The notes under the pieces: generated by a model
What the model was told of the DNA's origin: nothing
Database searches by the model: none
What the model saw: the letters and a program-made list of their open reading frames with translations, nothing else
Position numbers and translations under genes: made by a program
In this document: piece after piece, positions 1 through 10,069 of the stretch
How the letters are laid out: every line of letters starts with the position of its first letter
Position numbering within the stretch: the first letter of the stretch is position 1
Source of the DNA: Acrasis kona
Lineage: Eukaryota; Heterolobosea; Eutetramitea; Acrasida; Acrasidae
Assembly: GCA_026419775.2 (NCBI GenBank)
Contig: JAOPGA020000460.1
Span: 51,633-115,632 of the forward strand
Direction of reading: 5' to 3'
Length of the DNA: 64,000 bases

Positions 1-447
1 ATATTGAAACGAATTCCACCCTTATCAACCACAGCAGACAGTATATATTTTCCTTTTCTCCAATCGTACTTCTGTCTACGCAACATCATGAACAACAAGA
101 CACGGAATAATTTCAAACCAAGAACGAAATTAAATGGAATAAGATGAGAACGAGACACTGAACAATGTTGCCGTTGCCATCAAAAAGCTTGTACGTCGGA
201 ATAGAACATCCGGCATATGCAAAACTGTGGAAATGTCTAAAACATTGTTTTATAACCCGCCATTTCCTCCAAACAACATTCTGCTCGCATTACGTCATTG
301 GCATTTCCTATCAAACTTTATCTTTATGAGAAAATAGGAAAGGAAAATGCTGTTGGATGTACAAAACTAAAATTCCATGACGTATCGCGATAACAACATT
401 TCACCAAGTGAATATCCAAGACACAAATTACAAGAATCTAATTGATA
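1..447. other. No gene seen; upstream region
   Basis: No open frame of useful length, tRNA or repeat was recognised on either strand. The right part presumably holds the promoter of the small gene starting at 448. A gene running off the left edge cannot be excluded. Confidence 0.4.
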
Positions 448-950
448 ATGATTATGGTAAGTGAATATGAAATTATGAGCGTGGACGCCCCTGTGGTATT
501 TCTGACGGCAACAGATGGTTATACAAACGGCTTACTTGCCGAACAAACATTTAATTCCAATCCAAAACCAACAAATGTTTTAAATGAAGAAAACAAAGTA
601 GAGCAATTATTGCCTGACAGGGGATTGGATGTTGATTCAAGGGTTCCTAATCATTTCCAAAACATTAATGGCAACGATACAAGTAGAACATTTGTTCAAG
701 ATGGCAACATTCCTGATGATGGCCGTGACGATGATATGGAAGAGGACCAATTACATAGAGTACCAGGTATTGATTGTGGGTCATTATGGTTGAGAATGAC
801 ATTGGAACAGGGCTCCCAAACAAAACGTTCCTGAAGAGTTACGGTGCAGGACCCTTTAATAAGATTTTAGTCCGCGATCAATCAACGAAACAAAAGCAAA
901 ACAAAATTTCAATAGAAGACGGACTGCCGGAATTCAACAAAAAAAGGTAA
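448..950 (+). CDS. Small two-exon protein of unknown function
   Basis: I do not recognise this protein. Two open stretches join cleanly if a 35-nt GT-AG intron at 760-794 is removed, giving exons 448-759 and 795-950 and a 155-residue product. The protein is acidic and Asn/Asp-rich in the middle, for example a DDGRDDDMEED run near residue 95, and more basic at the end. There is no signal peptide or membrane segment. A second in-frame ATG at 475 is an alternative start. The stop codon is two bases from the stop of the convergent caspase-like gene, so the two transcripts must overlap at their 3' ends. Confidence 0.5.
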
Positions 951-952
951 AA

Positions 953-2050
953 TTATACAGACAGGATTAATTTAATACTTATCTGATGTTTTAGGTTTAC
1001 AACTAGAACAATATTGCTTGGTGCCAAAACCATCATCATGTTCAACAATGTCCTTGTTGCGTTAAACACAAAGTGAGTGCTATTACCAATGTAAACGTCA
1101 ATCATCTCTCCACCATTCTCAATGATTGACAAACAAAACTGCCTGCATTCCTGCTCCGTAAGATCTTCCGATACTTTTATTTCCATTCTAATCGCAATTT
1201 TCTCTTTCTCTGTTTGTACAATATTTTTATCAACGGCTGCCTGTGGCACAAATCCATATCGCCTATTCTCACATCCATTTTGTTTTGCAGTCAAATAAGG
1301 CATCGTGGTCAATGAACCGTTATCCGACCTGACAATTTGCTGAAGTTTATTGATGATATTGTCCAAGGTCAATGCACATGTAGATGTTCTTAGAATATTA
1401 CATAAAGCCTGGGTGAATTTACCGAGACCAGCGTCTTTATATCTGTCCACAGCAAGACATCCAAAGGACTGCGCTTCGTTAAAACTACCAGTCGCACAAA
1501 GATAATGTACTGAAAAATCCTGTGTTGTTCTTACTGCTTGCTTCGCGAAGCAGCTATCAAGAACATATAATAACGATCCGTGAAATCCGACAAATGTAAG
1601 ATTTGACTCTAGCGCGTTGCACATATCGTCAAAATCTACCTCCACTGTTCTGTTGTTTATTTTCCCACTTAACTTGTAACGACCATTTACAGTACATCCA
1701 TGTCCCGCACAATACAAGATAACAATGGCATCCTTTTTATTGTCATCGTAGACAGTTTCCTGAAAAAAGTTCGCAAAGTTTGCAATAATGACGCCACTGG
1801 TAGATGCATTGGATGAACCACTAAATTTTGCTGTGCTTGCAGTTGCACCATATACATCTCTTAATACCCCACAAAAGTTCTCGGCATCTTCATCAAAGGC
1901 GTGGACACTTTCTCCGTCAAAGTGAAACGACACTGCGTGGATGTGCCTCCTTATATTTGTTTGATTGGCTTGATCCTTGTACTCTTGTATTTTTTTCCTT
2001 ATCATAGTGGCTGGCTCAATACCATCGGTCAAAATTGAAGTGCAAGACAT
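953..2050 (-). CDS. Caspase-like (clan CD, C14) cysteine peptidase
   Basis: A 365-residue protein with a caspase/metacaspase p20 fold. The catalytic dyad is visible: His117 in YCAGHG and Cys167 in LDSCF, each after a hydrophobic strand as the family requires. A GxxxxYKLSGK stretch lies between them. No prodomain or zinc finger precedes the domain, and the usual p10-like part after about residue 240 is short and divergent. The last 20 residues are hydrophobic and odd, and a downstream splice could replace them. The family cleaves after Asp (caspases) or Arg/Lys (metacaspases); I cannot decide the specificity from the pocket residues. The protein is probably cytosolic, with a role in regulated proteolysis or cell death inferred from the family. 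Confidence 0.75.
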   Translation of the reverse strand: MSCTSILTDGIEPATMIRKKIQEYKDQANQTNIRRHIHAVSFHFDGESVHAFDEDAENFCGVLRDVYGATASTAKFSGSSNASTSGVIIANFANFFQETVYDDNKKDAIVILYCAGHGCTVNGRYKLSGKINNRTVEVDFDDMCNALESNLTFVGFHGSLLYVLDSCFAKQAVRTTQDFSVHYLCATGSFNEAQSFGCLAVDRYKDAGLGKFTQALCNILRTSTCALTLDNIINKLQQIVRSDNGSLTTMPYLTAKQNGCENRRYGFVPQAAVDKNIVQTEKEKIAIRMEIKVSEDLTEQECRQFCLSIIENGGEMIDVYIGNSTHFVFNATRTLLNMMMVLAPSNIVLVVNLKHQISIKLILSV

Positions 2051-2433
2051 ACTTATTTAATATTTTTTTTTTCACTTCTCATCGAATACGTTACAAAATA
2101 TATTTAATGCCTCAAAAAAGGGTTTTATTGAGTATTCACCCCAGCTACGAGAGTTTTCACACACCCAAGGACCACAGACATCGAAACGATTTTAAAGAAG
2201 AGAGCAACTAGTTTTGTAAAACTCCGACTGCAGCGAGCGCATCGTGAAAGTCTTTGGTTCAGAAGCCGTTTAGGCTCTGTCCGAAAACGCAGGTTTAGGA
2301 TGGTATAGAGCGTTCATATCATTGCCCACTAAACCTTGATCTTGTGGATCAATAAAATCTATCTTCATCTTAATCGGGACAAAAGACTGTTGAGGCAAAT
2401 TTTAAGGAATAGCTGCCTCGATAAATACAATTT
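2051..2433. other. Intergenic; promoter side of the caspase-like gene
   Basis: No gene seen. It lies upstream of the caspase-like gene and downstream of the LRRC6 gene, both on the minus strand. No repeat or RNA gene was recognised. Confidence 0.4.
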
Positions 2434-3480
2434 TTATTTTTGAACAATTTTGTTCTTTGGCATGGTTATTAACAATGCACCTGTAACGGCACTCCTCTTT
2501 GCATTACATCTGTCTGGGTCGACGTTACTGTCCAGTCTTATCTGCAAAATTTTCCCCCTAACATCCACCCTCAGGTAAGTTGTTTCCACGTTGATCTTAA
2601 TATTGGCCATTGATATGTGCTTTTGTATCGGAATATCACAAGTATAGTCGAAGTCTGTTTCCAATAACTTGAAGTCCCATTTACCCTCATTTTTCTGCAT
2701 CACCTTGCCATACTTCTCGATCTCCTGCTCGGGAGTTAAATTACTTCTTTTAGCTACATCTTGATTGATTCTTTCGATCTCACCTATACCACTTGCAGAA
2801 GACTGTCTGTTATCTTTTTCTTGTGTACTTTGTCTCATCTTCTCGGCGGCCGCCCTCCTAGATTCAGGATCATTACCGTACAAATCCTCTCCGCTTTCAA
2901 TCAATTTTTTGTTCTTTTCAACCTCTTTTTTTGTATCTTTTAGAAGTCTCTCCTGTCTTTTTTTAATCTTCAACCTCAAATCGTCTTTATTTTGCTCAGC
3001 TAAAATTCTTTCTTGTAGCTTGATTTCTTCACCATCAAGAATCTTTAACTGAGGAAGAACAGATATCACAAATAGACGGTATGCTTTAATATTACAAATC
3101 GGATTTCCGGTCAATGTTAATTCTCTAAGATGATGATTGCAGGACAAGTTCTCAACGCTAAATATATCCGTAATATAATTAATGGTAAGGTCTAACTTAG
3201 TTAGCACTTCGTTCGATTCTAAGTTTTCAATTTTCGTTATACTGTTTATTGCCAAGTTGAGGTATCTTAGATCTTTCAAGTGATATAAATTCTCAATCTT
3301 TTCTATGAGGTTGTTTTGAAGGAATAATTGCTGAAGCTGACGGCAATGCTCATGTAGAACCGGTTCAATCTTTGTCAGCTCGAATTGATGTAGCGTTATT
3401 TCTTTTAGATCAGAGAGGCGTCCATCGTTATGCTCGGATCTTCTCCGCAACAAATTTTCATTCAAAGTTTCCTGTACCAT
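2434..3480 (-). CDS. LRRC6: LRRC6/DNAAF11 (tilB) axonemal dynein assembly factor
   Basis: A 348-residue protein with leucine-rich repeats over about residues 20-150 (LQQLFLQNNLIEKIENL and similar), an LRR cap ending PQLKILDGEEI, a charged coiled coil (about 160-250) and a C-terminal CS/p23-like domain (about 265-345). This order is diagnostic of LRRC6/tilB, which with DNAAF1, ZMYND10 and HSP90 co-chaperones pre-assembles ciliary dynein arms in the cytoplasm. I start at the internal Met at 3480 because NLLRRRSEHNDG directly after it matches the human N-terminus; the 20 residues upstream have no counterpart. Its presence implies the organism builds motile flagella, or kept the genes for them. 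Confidence 0.93.
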   Translation of the reverse strand: MVQETLNENLLRRRSEHNDGRLSDLKEITLHQFELTKIEPVLHEHCRQLQQLFLQNNLIEKIENLYHLKDLRYLNLAINSITKIENLESNEVLTKLDLTINYITDIFSVENLSCNHHLRELTLTGNPICNIKAYRLFVISVLPQLKILDGEEIKLQERILAEQNKDDLRLKIKKRQERLLKDTKKEVEKNKKLIESGEDLYGNDPESRRAAAEKMRQSTQEKDNRQSSASGIGEIERINQDVAKRSNLTPEQEIEKYGKVMQKNEGKWDFKLLETDFDYTCDIPIQKHISMANIKINVETTYLRVDVRGKILQIRLDSNVDPDRCNAKRSAVTGALLITMPKNKIVQK

Positions 3481-3732
3481 TTCAACGTTTTTGTAATAAA
3501 TTTGAAGCGGTATAATCCAAAGAAAGTTGGTTTCGCTCAACTTTAAAAAGTGTGATTGTCCTTTCCCAACAACACCTGTCTAAAAACTGTACATTACCCT
3601 ATAACACTCTAATCCTCCACATATCCTGAATCAATCAGAGTAACTATCCGAATCAGTGCCGTGGTAATGTAAATTATATCCTCGGCCTTGATTAATCAAA
3701 ATGACATTATAATTAAGGACAAAAAACATTTA

Positions 3733-4520
3733 TTAAAAGTAACACTGGCCATGACAAGTACTGCAATTTGACCTCATGTGAACATCGTAAAGTTCGCAAG
3801 CTCCAAATGGACCGAAACCTCCCTTACCTTGGCATGTGTTGCACATGGTGCTCTTGTGTGTAGTTCTATTGCCGTTGCATACAGGGCACAATCTCTTTTG
3901 ATGTATGCTGTTAACCTCACATGGTCCCCATGGATCAAATGCGCCTTTACCGTTACACTTTCTGCAAGTATGTAGCTGTGGTGTGCTTTGGGTTACGGTT
4001 ACAGTACAGAATTGATTACTGTATGTTGACACCACTGGAGATGGTTGACCTTGGGCAGGAACAAAAAAGAATTGAGCGGCTATTGAGAGTGGGAGAGATT
4101 ACCTACCAATTCGCTGTTCTCATCACACAAAAAGGTATTATGGGAAGTGCGAAGGGCGATGGGATTTTGAATGTTCAAAGGACTACCATAATTTCCGTAG
4201 ACGTTGTATCCATCAGCAATAGTAAAAGTCTCCCACTGTAGAGAATGGGTGACGTGGGCATAAGTCCTGAGAGATTGTGCGTTGTTTCTATCATTGACTC
4301 CCAAAAACTTTCCATGGTACGTCCTCAACCAAATACTGTCACCAACCATAACGGGAGAGCCGAATGGTTTGTTTTGTGCAGAGAGAACGGTAAAAGTTTC
4401 CCAAACGTTCATCTGAGACCTATCAACAATAATTCTGTCGTTTGGTTCAACGCATACAAATCTTCCTGTGTGTGACCTGAGTCCGACTTGACCTCCGTAG
4501 TATAGATGTTGTGTGTACAT
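3733..4520 (-). CDS. Beta-trefoil (fascin-like) protein with DnaJ-type zinc finger tail
   Basis: The N-terminal 135 residues hold three trefoil-like repeats, each with an aromatic/LR core (GLRSHTGRFV, WLRTYHGKFL, ALRTSHNTFL), as in fascin/actin-crosslinking or lectin-like trefoils. The C-terminal part has four CxxC knuckles of the DnaJ type (CRKCNGKG, CPVCNGNR, CNTCQGKG, CSTCHGQC). The halves lie in different frames and join if an intron is removed: either 4080-4102 (23 nt, after tandem GT donors) or 4080-4126 (47 nt). The short one keeps the trefoil end and gives 254 residues. No signal peptide. The protein probably binds actin or sugars through the trefoil, but the function is unproven. Two separate genes are the alternative. 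Confidence 0.65.
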
Positions 4521-4822
4521 TTGTTTAAATTACTTATGCTCAATCAATAATACATGTCATATTTTTAACCAAGATAAGACCTGTACTTGGAACTCCGTCA
4601 AGGAGTTGGAATTACAATAGACACAAGAACCAGATTGATTGTAAAAACAGCATAACAATAAAAGAAACTCACTAACTTTATACTTGTTCAGGTTGAATAC
4701 CATGTAATGTCAAAATAGCCCATCAAGAAAAACCTCTTCAATTTTTTATTTTTATACCTCTGATGTTGACGAGACGTTTAAAATTACGATGAACCACAAC
4801 AATTTGTGTACAACACACACAC
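4521..4822. promoter_or_regulatory. Divergent promoter region
   Basis: About 300 bp between the divergent start codons of the trefoil/zinc-finger gene and the BRCT-bromodomain gene. It must carry both promoters. No TATA-like or repeated element stood out. Confidence 0.4.
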
Positions 4823-6217
4823 ATGCCTGAAGACGAAATTACACTAATAAATAACAACCAATCAGACATACAAGACATACTTCCAGTCGAAATGATGTGT
4901 TCAGTAAATAGTGGTTTAGACCCTCTTGAGAAACCTAAAACCACCACACCTGAGATTTCAAACCTTGGTGATGCTATAATTGATAATGAGCTGAAAGTCG
5001 CTGCTTCTCCCAATGCACAACCATCTCCATATGAGGTTAATAGATTAAACAACATTGAAAGAAACAAACTACTTTTGGCCAGTCTTGGTATCAATGGCAA
5101 AACATTATTTAGTCCTGCGAGAATAGACGAGAAAAGAAAATACAAAAGCAGAAAATCTGAACCATTCGTACCCACCAAACAATACGCTTTACGTAACTCA
5201 CCTGCACGTTTGGATATTTTGAAGCAAGAAAAGAATAACAAGGGCTCAGACATTTTCGACGGTCTACGTTTCTGCTTCGTTGGTAGAGTGAAAAAACCTA
5301 AAAACCCAATGTCTCAGTTAAAGCTTATAGAAATGATTCGAAAGCACGGAGGAAGCTCAAGAACTGGCTCGCAGACACTCCTTACCCAAAACATAACGCA
5401 TTTAGTCATCACAAAAGAGAGACTTGACGACATGGATGCTCAAATGATGAAACGCATCAAAGAAAATAATGTAATAATTGTAAATGAAAACTACATCTTT
5501 GAATGTATAAATAAAAAGAAACTGTTAAGTCACAAAAAATATAAAGTCACGGGAGACGACAATCCAACTGATTCCGAAGAGGAAAAGTTGCAAAGCAAAA
5601 CCAGTGCTATTACAAGGAAGAAGATTTTCAAAAAGAGGAGCCTTGTGGAAGATCAAAGCGAAAATATAACAGTGCTGAGGAAGAGGAGGAGATTAAATAA
5701 GGACTCTCCTACAAAAGTTGAACCGGCGGTTAAAGACGCGGTAGAGCCCAAACCGCAAGTTGTGGCCGAAATATTAACAAATAAACGAATAAGAAAGCCT
5801 CCTGTTTTGTTTGGAGATTTAGATGCTAATAATAAACCCATTGTTGATTCCACTTCCACCAGGTTAACTCGCAGGACTGCCTCAAAAGAAAATCACTTGT
5901 CACCCTTACAAACTGATATGTATAATATTTGGAAATCTCTTATGGATTTGAGAGTAAAGAGGAGGAGGGTTTGTGATTTATTTGTTGATCTGCCTTGCAA
6001 AAAACTGTATCCTGATTATTATGATGTTATATCAGATCCTATAAGCTTAAATCAAATAAAGCAAGCCATTTTGTCTTCTCAATACACCAGTGTTGACGAC
6101 ATGAGGGATGACGTACTGAGATTATGTAGTAACGCTCAAACTTATAATGACGAAGACAGTGAAGTTTATAAAGACTCTATTATGATTATGGATGAATTCG
6201 ATAAGATGTCCGAATAA
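4823..6217 (+). CDS. BRCT domain plus bromodomain chromatin protein
   Basis: A 464-residue single-exon protein. Residues about 142-240 form a BRCT domain (DIFDGLRFCFVGRVKK, then ITHLVITKERL and a conserved FECINKKKLL helix), a phosphopeptide- or DNA-end-binding fold. A basic, phosphorylatable linker follows, then a bromodomain at about 358-462 with the LPCKKLYPDYYDVI ZA loop and the acetyl-lysine-binding Asn in SNAQTYNDEDSEVY. The N-terminal 140 residues are disordered with basic patches. The protein probably links acetylated histones to damage or replication signalling in the nucleus. A single BRCT followed by a single bromodomain is not an arrangement I know from animals or fungi. Confidence 0.85.
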   Translation: MPEDEITLINNNQSDIQDILPVEMMCSVNSGLDPLEKPKTTTPEISNLGDAIIDNELKVAASPNAQPSPYEVNRLNNIERNKLLLASLGINGKTLFSPARIDEKRKYKSRKSEPFVPTKQYALRNSPARLDILKQEKNNKGSDIFDGLRFCFVGRVKKPKNPMSQLKLIEMIRKHGGSSRTGSQTLLTQNITHLVITKERLDDMDAQMMKRIKENNVIIVNENYIFECINKKKLLSHKKYKVTGDDNPTDSEEEKLQSKTSAITRKKIFKKRSLVEDQSENITVLRKRRRLNKDSPTKVEPAVKDAVEPKPQVVAEILTNKRIRKPPVLFGDLDANNKPIVDSTSTRLTRRTASKENHLSPLQTDMYNIWKSLMDLRVKRRRVCDLFVDLPCKKLYPDYYDVISDPISLNQIKQAILSSQYTSVDDMRDDVLRLCSNAQTYNDEDSEVYKDSIMIMDEFDKMSE

Positions 6218-6421
6218 ATGTACTTTCCTCAATTTCAACGTTAAATTTTTCTTTTGTCTTACTGGAACTCAATCGGCATTGTTCAAAAATCCAGAACTTC
6301 AGGTGGACAAAGTTTGTAGTGGGAAAATGTGAACGTTAGTCACCGTTAAATTTTTTTGTCAACTATTTAAACATTCGATCGACATGCATTTCACTCGAAC
6401 AAATTAATTAATAAAGTGATA

Positions 6422-7381
6422 ATGTCATTGTCTGAGAACCACACACATTGGTCTAACATGAGATCAGCACCAGTTGATAAATCAAAAAGAGTTGCGTATG
6501 GATGTACAATTAGTGACTCGAACATACTTTCTGGTACTCGTCGTCGTGTGAATCATGATTATGGAAAGCTGAACAGAGAGCCAGCCAAATTCGAGGATAT
6601 TTTAGTGAGACCAAATCACTACGCATTTGTTAAGGATAATCGCACTACTTCGAAAAACTCTTATGAGGCAAGATCAGGTCTTAAAAACATCACAAACACT
6701 TTGGATGAGATGAGCATTTCACCTGTGAAACCAAGAAAGAAGAAGCTAACCAAGAACACTGAAGAGGCGAGCTCAAAGACCACTACCAAAGAGGCTCGAG
6801 TTGATTCATTTGTTCTTCCACCTGCCGAGGAAGTTCCCACAGCCAAACCAAGTAGCAAGGTGGTCTCACCCAAACAACCTGATTACAAAAATAACAAACC
6901 TGCCAGACTGAACAGTGAGATATTCAGCCACTTGAAGCGATTAGGAGCCAGAAGGAACTTGGAAGATTTAGATTCAAACAACTTGGACATTTATACACAT
7001 AGTCTTGGACACAGACTGACTTATCATGACTGGTTAGGTGAATTCCTTGAGTACAAGCTTGCTAAAGATGGTTACATTCTTTCATACAACTCTGCTGAGG
7101 CAAATTGGGATTTCGACTTCTTTGCTCCATTTTCCATTGAGAAGAATGAAGTTGACGAAGACAGCGTAGTGTCAAGGAAAGATTTCATATTCATTGCAGA
7201 CGCAGGGACCACAACGATTGGTATTTGTCAAGATTCAGCAATCACACCTGATGGCGATGCAGTAATTCAAGTGTTGGGTGAAGAAAACATTACCACAACA
7301 ATGCTGTTGTCAACTTTATTGAAGAATTTGGAATGGTGTGAGGTAGAGGAGGACATGACTTCCGCTTCCATCGAATGGTGA
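6422..7381 (+). CDS. Hypothetical protein
   Basis: A 319-residue protein I do not recognise. The first 170 residues are low-complexity, rich in Lys, Ser, Thr and Pro (KPRKKKLTKN, TTTKEARVDS). Residues about 175-290 look folded, with a run of aromatic positions (HRLTYHDWLGEFLEYKL, ANWDFDFFAPF) and a hydrophobic strand DFIFIADAG. There is no signal peptide or membrane segment. The start is the ATG at 6422; a nearby upstream GTG is not needed. The gene is convergent with CSL4, with about 100 bp between stops. Confidence 0.7.
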   Translation: MSLSENHTHWSNMRSAPVDKSKRVAYGCTISDSNILSGTRRRVNHDYGKLNREPAKFEDILVRPNHYAFVKDNRTTSKNSYEARSGLKNITNTLDEMSISPVKPRKKKLTKNTEEASSKTTTKEARVDSFVLPPAEEVPTAKPSSKVVSPKQPDYKNNKPARLNSEIFSHLKRLGARRNLEDLDSNNLDIYTHSLGHRLTYHDWLGEFLEYKLAKDGYILSYNSAEANWDFDFFAPFSIEKNEVDEDSVVSRKDFIFIADAGTTTIGICQDSAITPDGDAVIQVLGEENITTTMLLSTLLKNLEWCEVEEDMTSASIEW

Positions 7382-7477
7382 TCGGCGCTTCCACAGCAAA
7401 ATTTCCCACAGTGTTTAAGAGTCACTGTTCGAATAAATGTACAATAACTATTTTTGTTTATAAATAATGTGTTTAGT

Positions 7478-8041
7478 TTATATTGTTTTAGCAACCTTCC
7501 GAAGTTCTCTTAAATGTGTCTTTGGGCATTCCATCTCCTTCCAACTTACTGGAACAAGAGTTTGTCCTGCCATGCTCGTTCCAAATACAACGCCAAGTTC
7601 GTTACGTGCTGTAGATAAATAGTAGCTCTTGCTATCTCCCAGTGAAATAACAACAGCCCTAACCACATCACCTGGTCTAAAAGATTCATAAATTACAACT
7701 TTATCAATTTCTGTGGCTCTAACATCCTGTTGTCTGATCATACCCATAAATGTAGTTTCCAAGGCCTTCCCCTCCACACAAGTAATATCTACTTTTGCAA
7801 ATTGTGTTGTTGTTTTGACTACAGTAGCTAGCACGATACTTCCTATTTGAGGTACAGTTGTTTCTTGCTTAGATTCAACTTCAATGATTTTCTTATCTTG
7901 ATTTGGAACATCTTTTGTAACTACTCGCCCAACCACACTCGCGCATATTCTTCCATCCCTTGTATATGTACCTCTACCGCTAATGTGTGTATCTACGCTA
8001 CCGATTCTTGTACCGGGTGTTACTACATCGGATTCACTCAT
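7478..8041 (-). CDS. CSL4: Exosome cap subunit CSL4 (EXOSC1)
   Basis: A 187-residue protein with the three CSL4 parts: an N-terminal strand-rich domain beginning TPGTRIGS, a central S1 RNA-binding domain (IGSIVLATVVKTT to YYLSTARNELGVV) and the C-terminal zinc-ribbon-like block PVSWKEMECPKTHLRELRKV, close to the human PISWCEMQCPKTHTKEFRKV. One zinc-ribbon Cys of the human protein is Lys here, as in some other lineages. It forms part of the cap on the nine-subunit RNA exosome that guides RNA for 3'-5' decay in nucleus and cytosol. The start is Met at 8041. It lies only 40 bp downstream of the GT61 gene, so that gene's 3' UTR and this promoter overlap. Confidence 0.93.
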   Translation of the reverse strand: MSESDVVTPGTRIGSVDTHISGRGTYTRDGRICASVVGRVVTKDVPNQDKKIIEVESKQETTVPQIGSIVLATVVKTTTQFAKVDITCVEGKALETTFMGMIRQQDVRATEIDKVVIYESFRPGDVVRAVVISLGDSKSYYLSTARNELGVVFGTSMAGQTLVPVSWKEMECPKTHLRELRKVAKTI

Positions 8042-8080
8042 CGTGTGAAGTTGACAGTTGGTTACAATAATAATCAATAT

Positions 8081-9756
8081 TTATTTCGGAACGAACTTTA
8101 GATTTTGATGATCCACACCACTTCCAAGATGGAAGCTTTGGACAATTTGTGAAGCAGCTTTCATCACTTGCAAGAATTCCTCTTCCTCCACGTGTGTCCA
8201 CAAATGTTCTGCATCAGCCACATTCTTATCATGAACATTCTGCCAACTCAAGTACACTCTACCCAACCACTTTGATATGTTCCTCATACCGGAACTATGC
8301 CAGCCCTTTGGAAAAAGTTCAACAACCACACTCTCATCATGCATCCACAACACATGTGTCATCCCCGCTCCATGCATACCGACGAAAATGTCAGCCTGGC
8401 GAACCTTTTCGATTTGTTCCTTGAATCCAATGGTACCAAGATCAATTGCTGTGACTTGAACGGGAATCTTGTTGTCGGTTGAAACAGTCGTTAATTTTTC
8501 GTTTAAAAGTTTTATCAATTCTTCTTCGTTCATGATGCGGCGTCCTATTTTTGCTTGAACGTTCTTATGTTTTCTGACGGAAAATAGTATTCGTATTGGC
8601 TATTCACGTTATGTTTTTCGAATAAATGTTGACTTACTTCGTTAGGAAGCCTTCTTTTGTGTTCCGATATTTTCCATTCACTCATTACAAACCTAACAAA
8701 GGCTTTCAAAATTGTTGACTCGTAACATTTGTTGGGGATCCATACATCCTTCCAAAGAAAGTTTGATCCTCCTGGAATACCAAAAACAGCATCTTCGAAT
8801 TGTATGACTTGGTCAGCATATTCCTTTTTGAATTCTTCAACTCTGTAAACTTCTCCAAAAAGCTTCCATACGTCATAAAAAGGACCATTATCGTGTGAGT
8901 CTAGAATGATGATGCGATTATTTTTCATGTCAGAAACTTCGGATCCTTTCTAGTGGGAAGGTTGAGTGAAACAGTGGAGAATACTTACGCTGTGGATCAA
9001 TACTGCCATGAATAGATTTACAATGTCCGTGAAACTGTGAAAGACGTTTGCATGACCGTCTCTTTCTATAAAAAAGGTTCTGCCTGTTAATGTCTTGGTC
9101 TGCTTCTTCTTTGTATCGGTTTGAACGTTTGACATTAAGTTTGCAAGATATAATTGATACTCGTTCGAATTCCACGAACTCTCCTTCTTGCAAGAGCTGA
9201 ACATTGATCCGCTTAAGTATGGCTATAAAAGAATTATAATGATTCTAATTTAAAAAAGTACTTTTTCTGCTTTGTTCACGTCAAGAATCATGTTTTTTAC
9301 ATAACAAAAGTTATCAGTACCGGAATGACCTGTTTGGAGAATTTTGTGACAATGTATGGTGCTATCAGTTGTTGAGGAGCAGACTTCCGTTTTAGCCTTC
9401 CTCCATCTGTCAATCAAAGAAAATCCAAAGTCTGAATCACAATTTTTTGTGTGTTCATCGACGCCAACTTTACTCCAATAAACTTGTTCGTGGTCGCTCA
9501 CGGATAGATTGTTTTGATCTGAATCGCTTTTAGTTTTTACAATGGATTCCTCATCTGGTTTCGCGTTCTTTTTGGTCAATTGTTGTATGCGATCCTCGTA
9601 CGTCTTTAATTTAAGAATGAGATTGTCGTGCTCTAATATTGAAGGATGACCGTCCTTTGTATCAACTTTGATATTCGTGAGTATGAGATACATCATGACA
9701 TAGAACGTTAACAAAAACGCAACCCCTATAAAGAGGTTCTTGTTCCTCCATATCAT
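8081..9756 (-). CDS. Golgi GT61-family (DUF563) glycosyltransferase
   Basis: Four exons, 9756-9262, 9222-8989, 8949-8638 and 8599-8081, separated by introns of 39, 39 and 38 nt, give a 519-residue type II membrane protein. A short cytosolic head (MIWRNKNLF) is followed by one transmembrane helix at about 8-27 and a stem with a coiled coil. The catalytic part has FGIPGGSNFLW, the RILFSVRKHKNVQAKIGRRI strand-loop and the FVGMHGAGMTHVLWM motif typical of GT61 (EOGT, POMGNT2, plant xylosyltransferases). The enzymes add sugars such as GlcNAc or xylose in ER or Golgi; substrate here is unknown. The third intron was placed by frame: its removal restores RRLPNE followed by PIRILFS. Confidence 0.87.
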
Positions 9757-9793
9757 TGTTCTTTGTTACTGATATTGTAAGATAAAGTCAACT

Positions 9794-10069
9794 ATGGATT
9801 CTCTTCCACTTGAGTTCGGCAAAGTAAGGAAGGAAGCAGACAGCAGAGGAAAGGGAAAGAACTTTAAGGTAAATCGAGAATATAGCAATTACAGAAAAGT
9901 GGACTATAACAGAGACAACAAGCGACAAAAAAAAGATGAAAAAAATGAACAGTTTGATGTGACCAAATATTATAAAAAAAGTTTTTTTGACGATCCCTGG
10001 AAAGACGTAAAGAAGGAAGAGAACGCTAAAGATAAACAAAATGAGGAGGAGATAGAATTAAGTTTGTAA
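9794..10069 (+). CDS. Small basic protein, unknown
   Basis: A 91-residue hydrophilic protein, rich in Lys, Glu, Asp and Asn. Its notable parts are MDSLPLEFGKV at the start and KYYKKSFFDDPWKDV in the middle; such an aromatic-DPW block suggests a short partner-binding segment. I do not recognise the family. Its start codon is only 37 bp from the start of the divergent GT61 gene, so the two must share a bidirectional promoter. The clean open frame and position support a real gene. Confidence 0.6.
   Translation: MDSLPLEFGKVRKEADSRGKGKNFKVNREYSNYRKVDYNRDNKRQKKDEKNEQFDVTKYYKKSFFDDPWKDVKKEENAKDKQNEEEIELSL

Noticed and set aside
4738-5253. 171-codon minus-strand ORF over the BRCT-bromodomain N-terminus
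   Set aside because: Shadow of the plus-strand gene; no domain features and includes the shared promoter.
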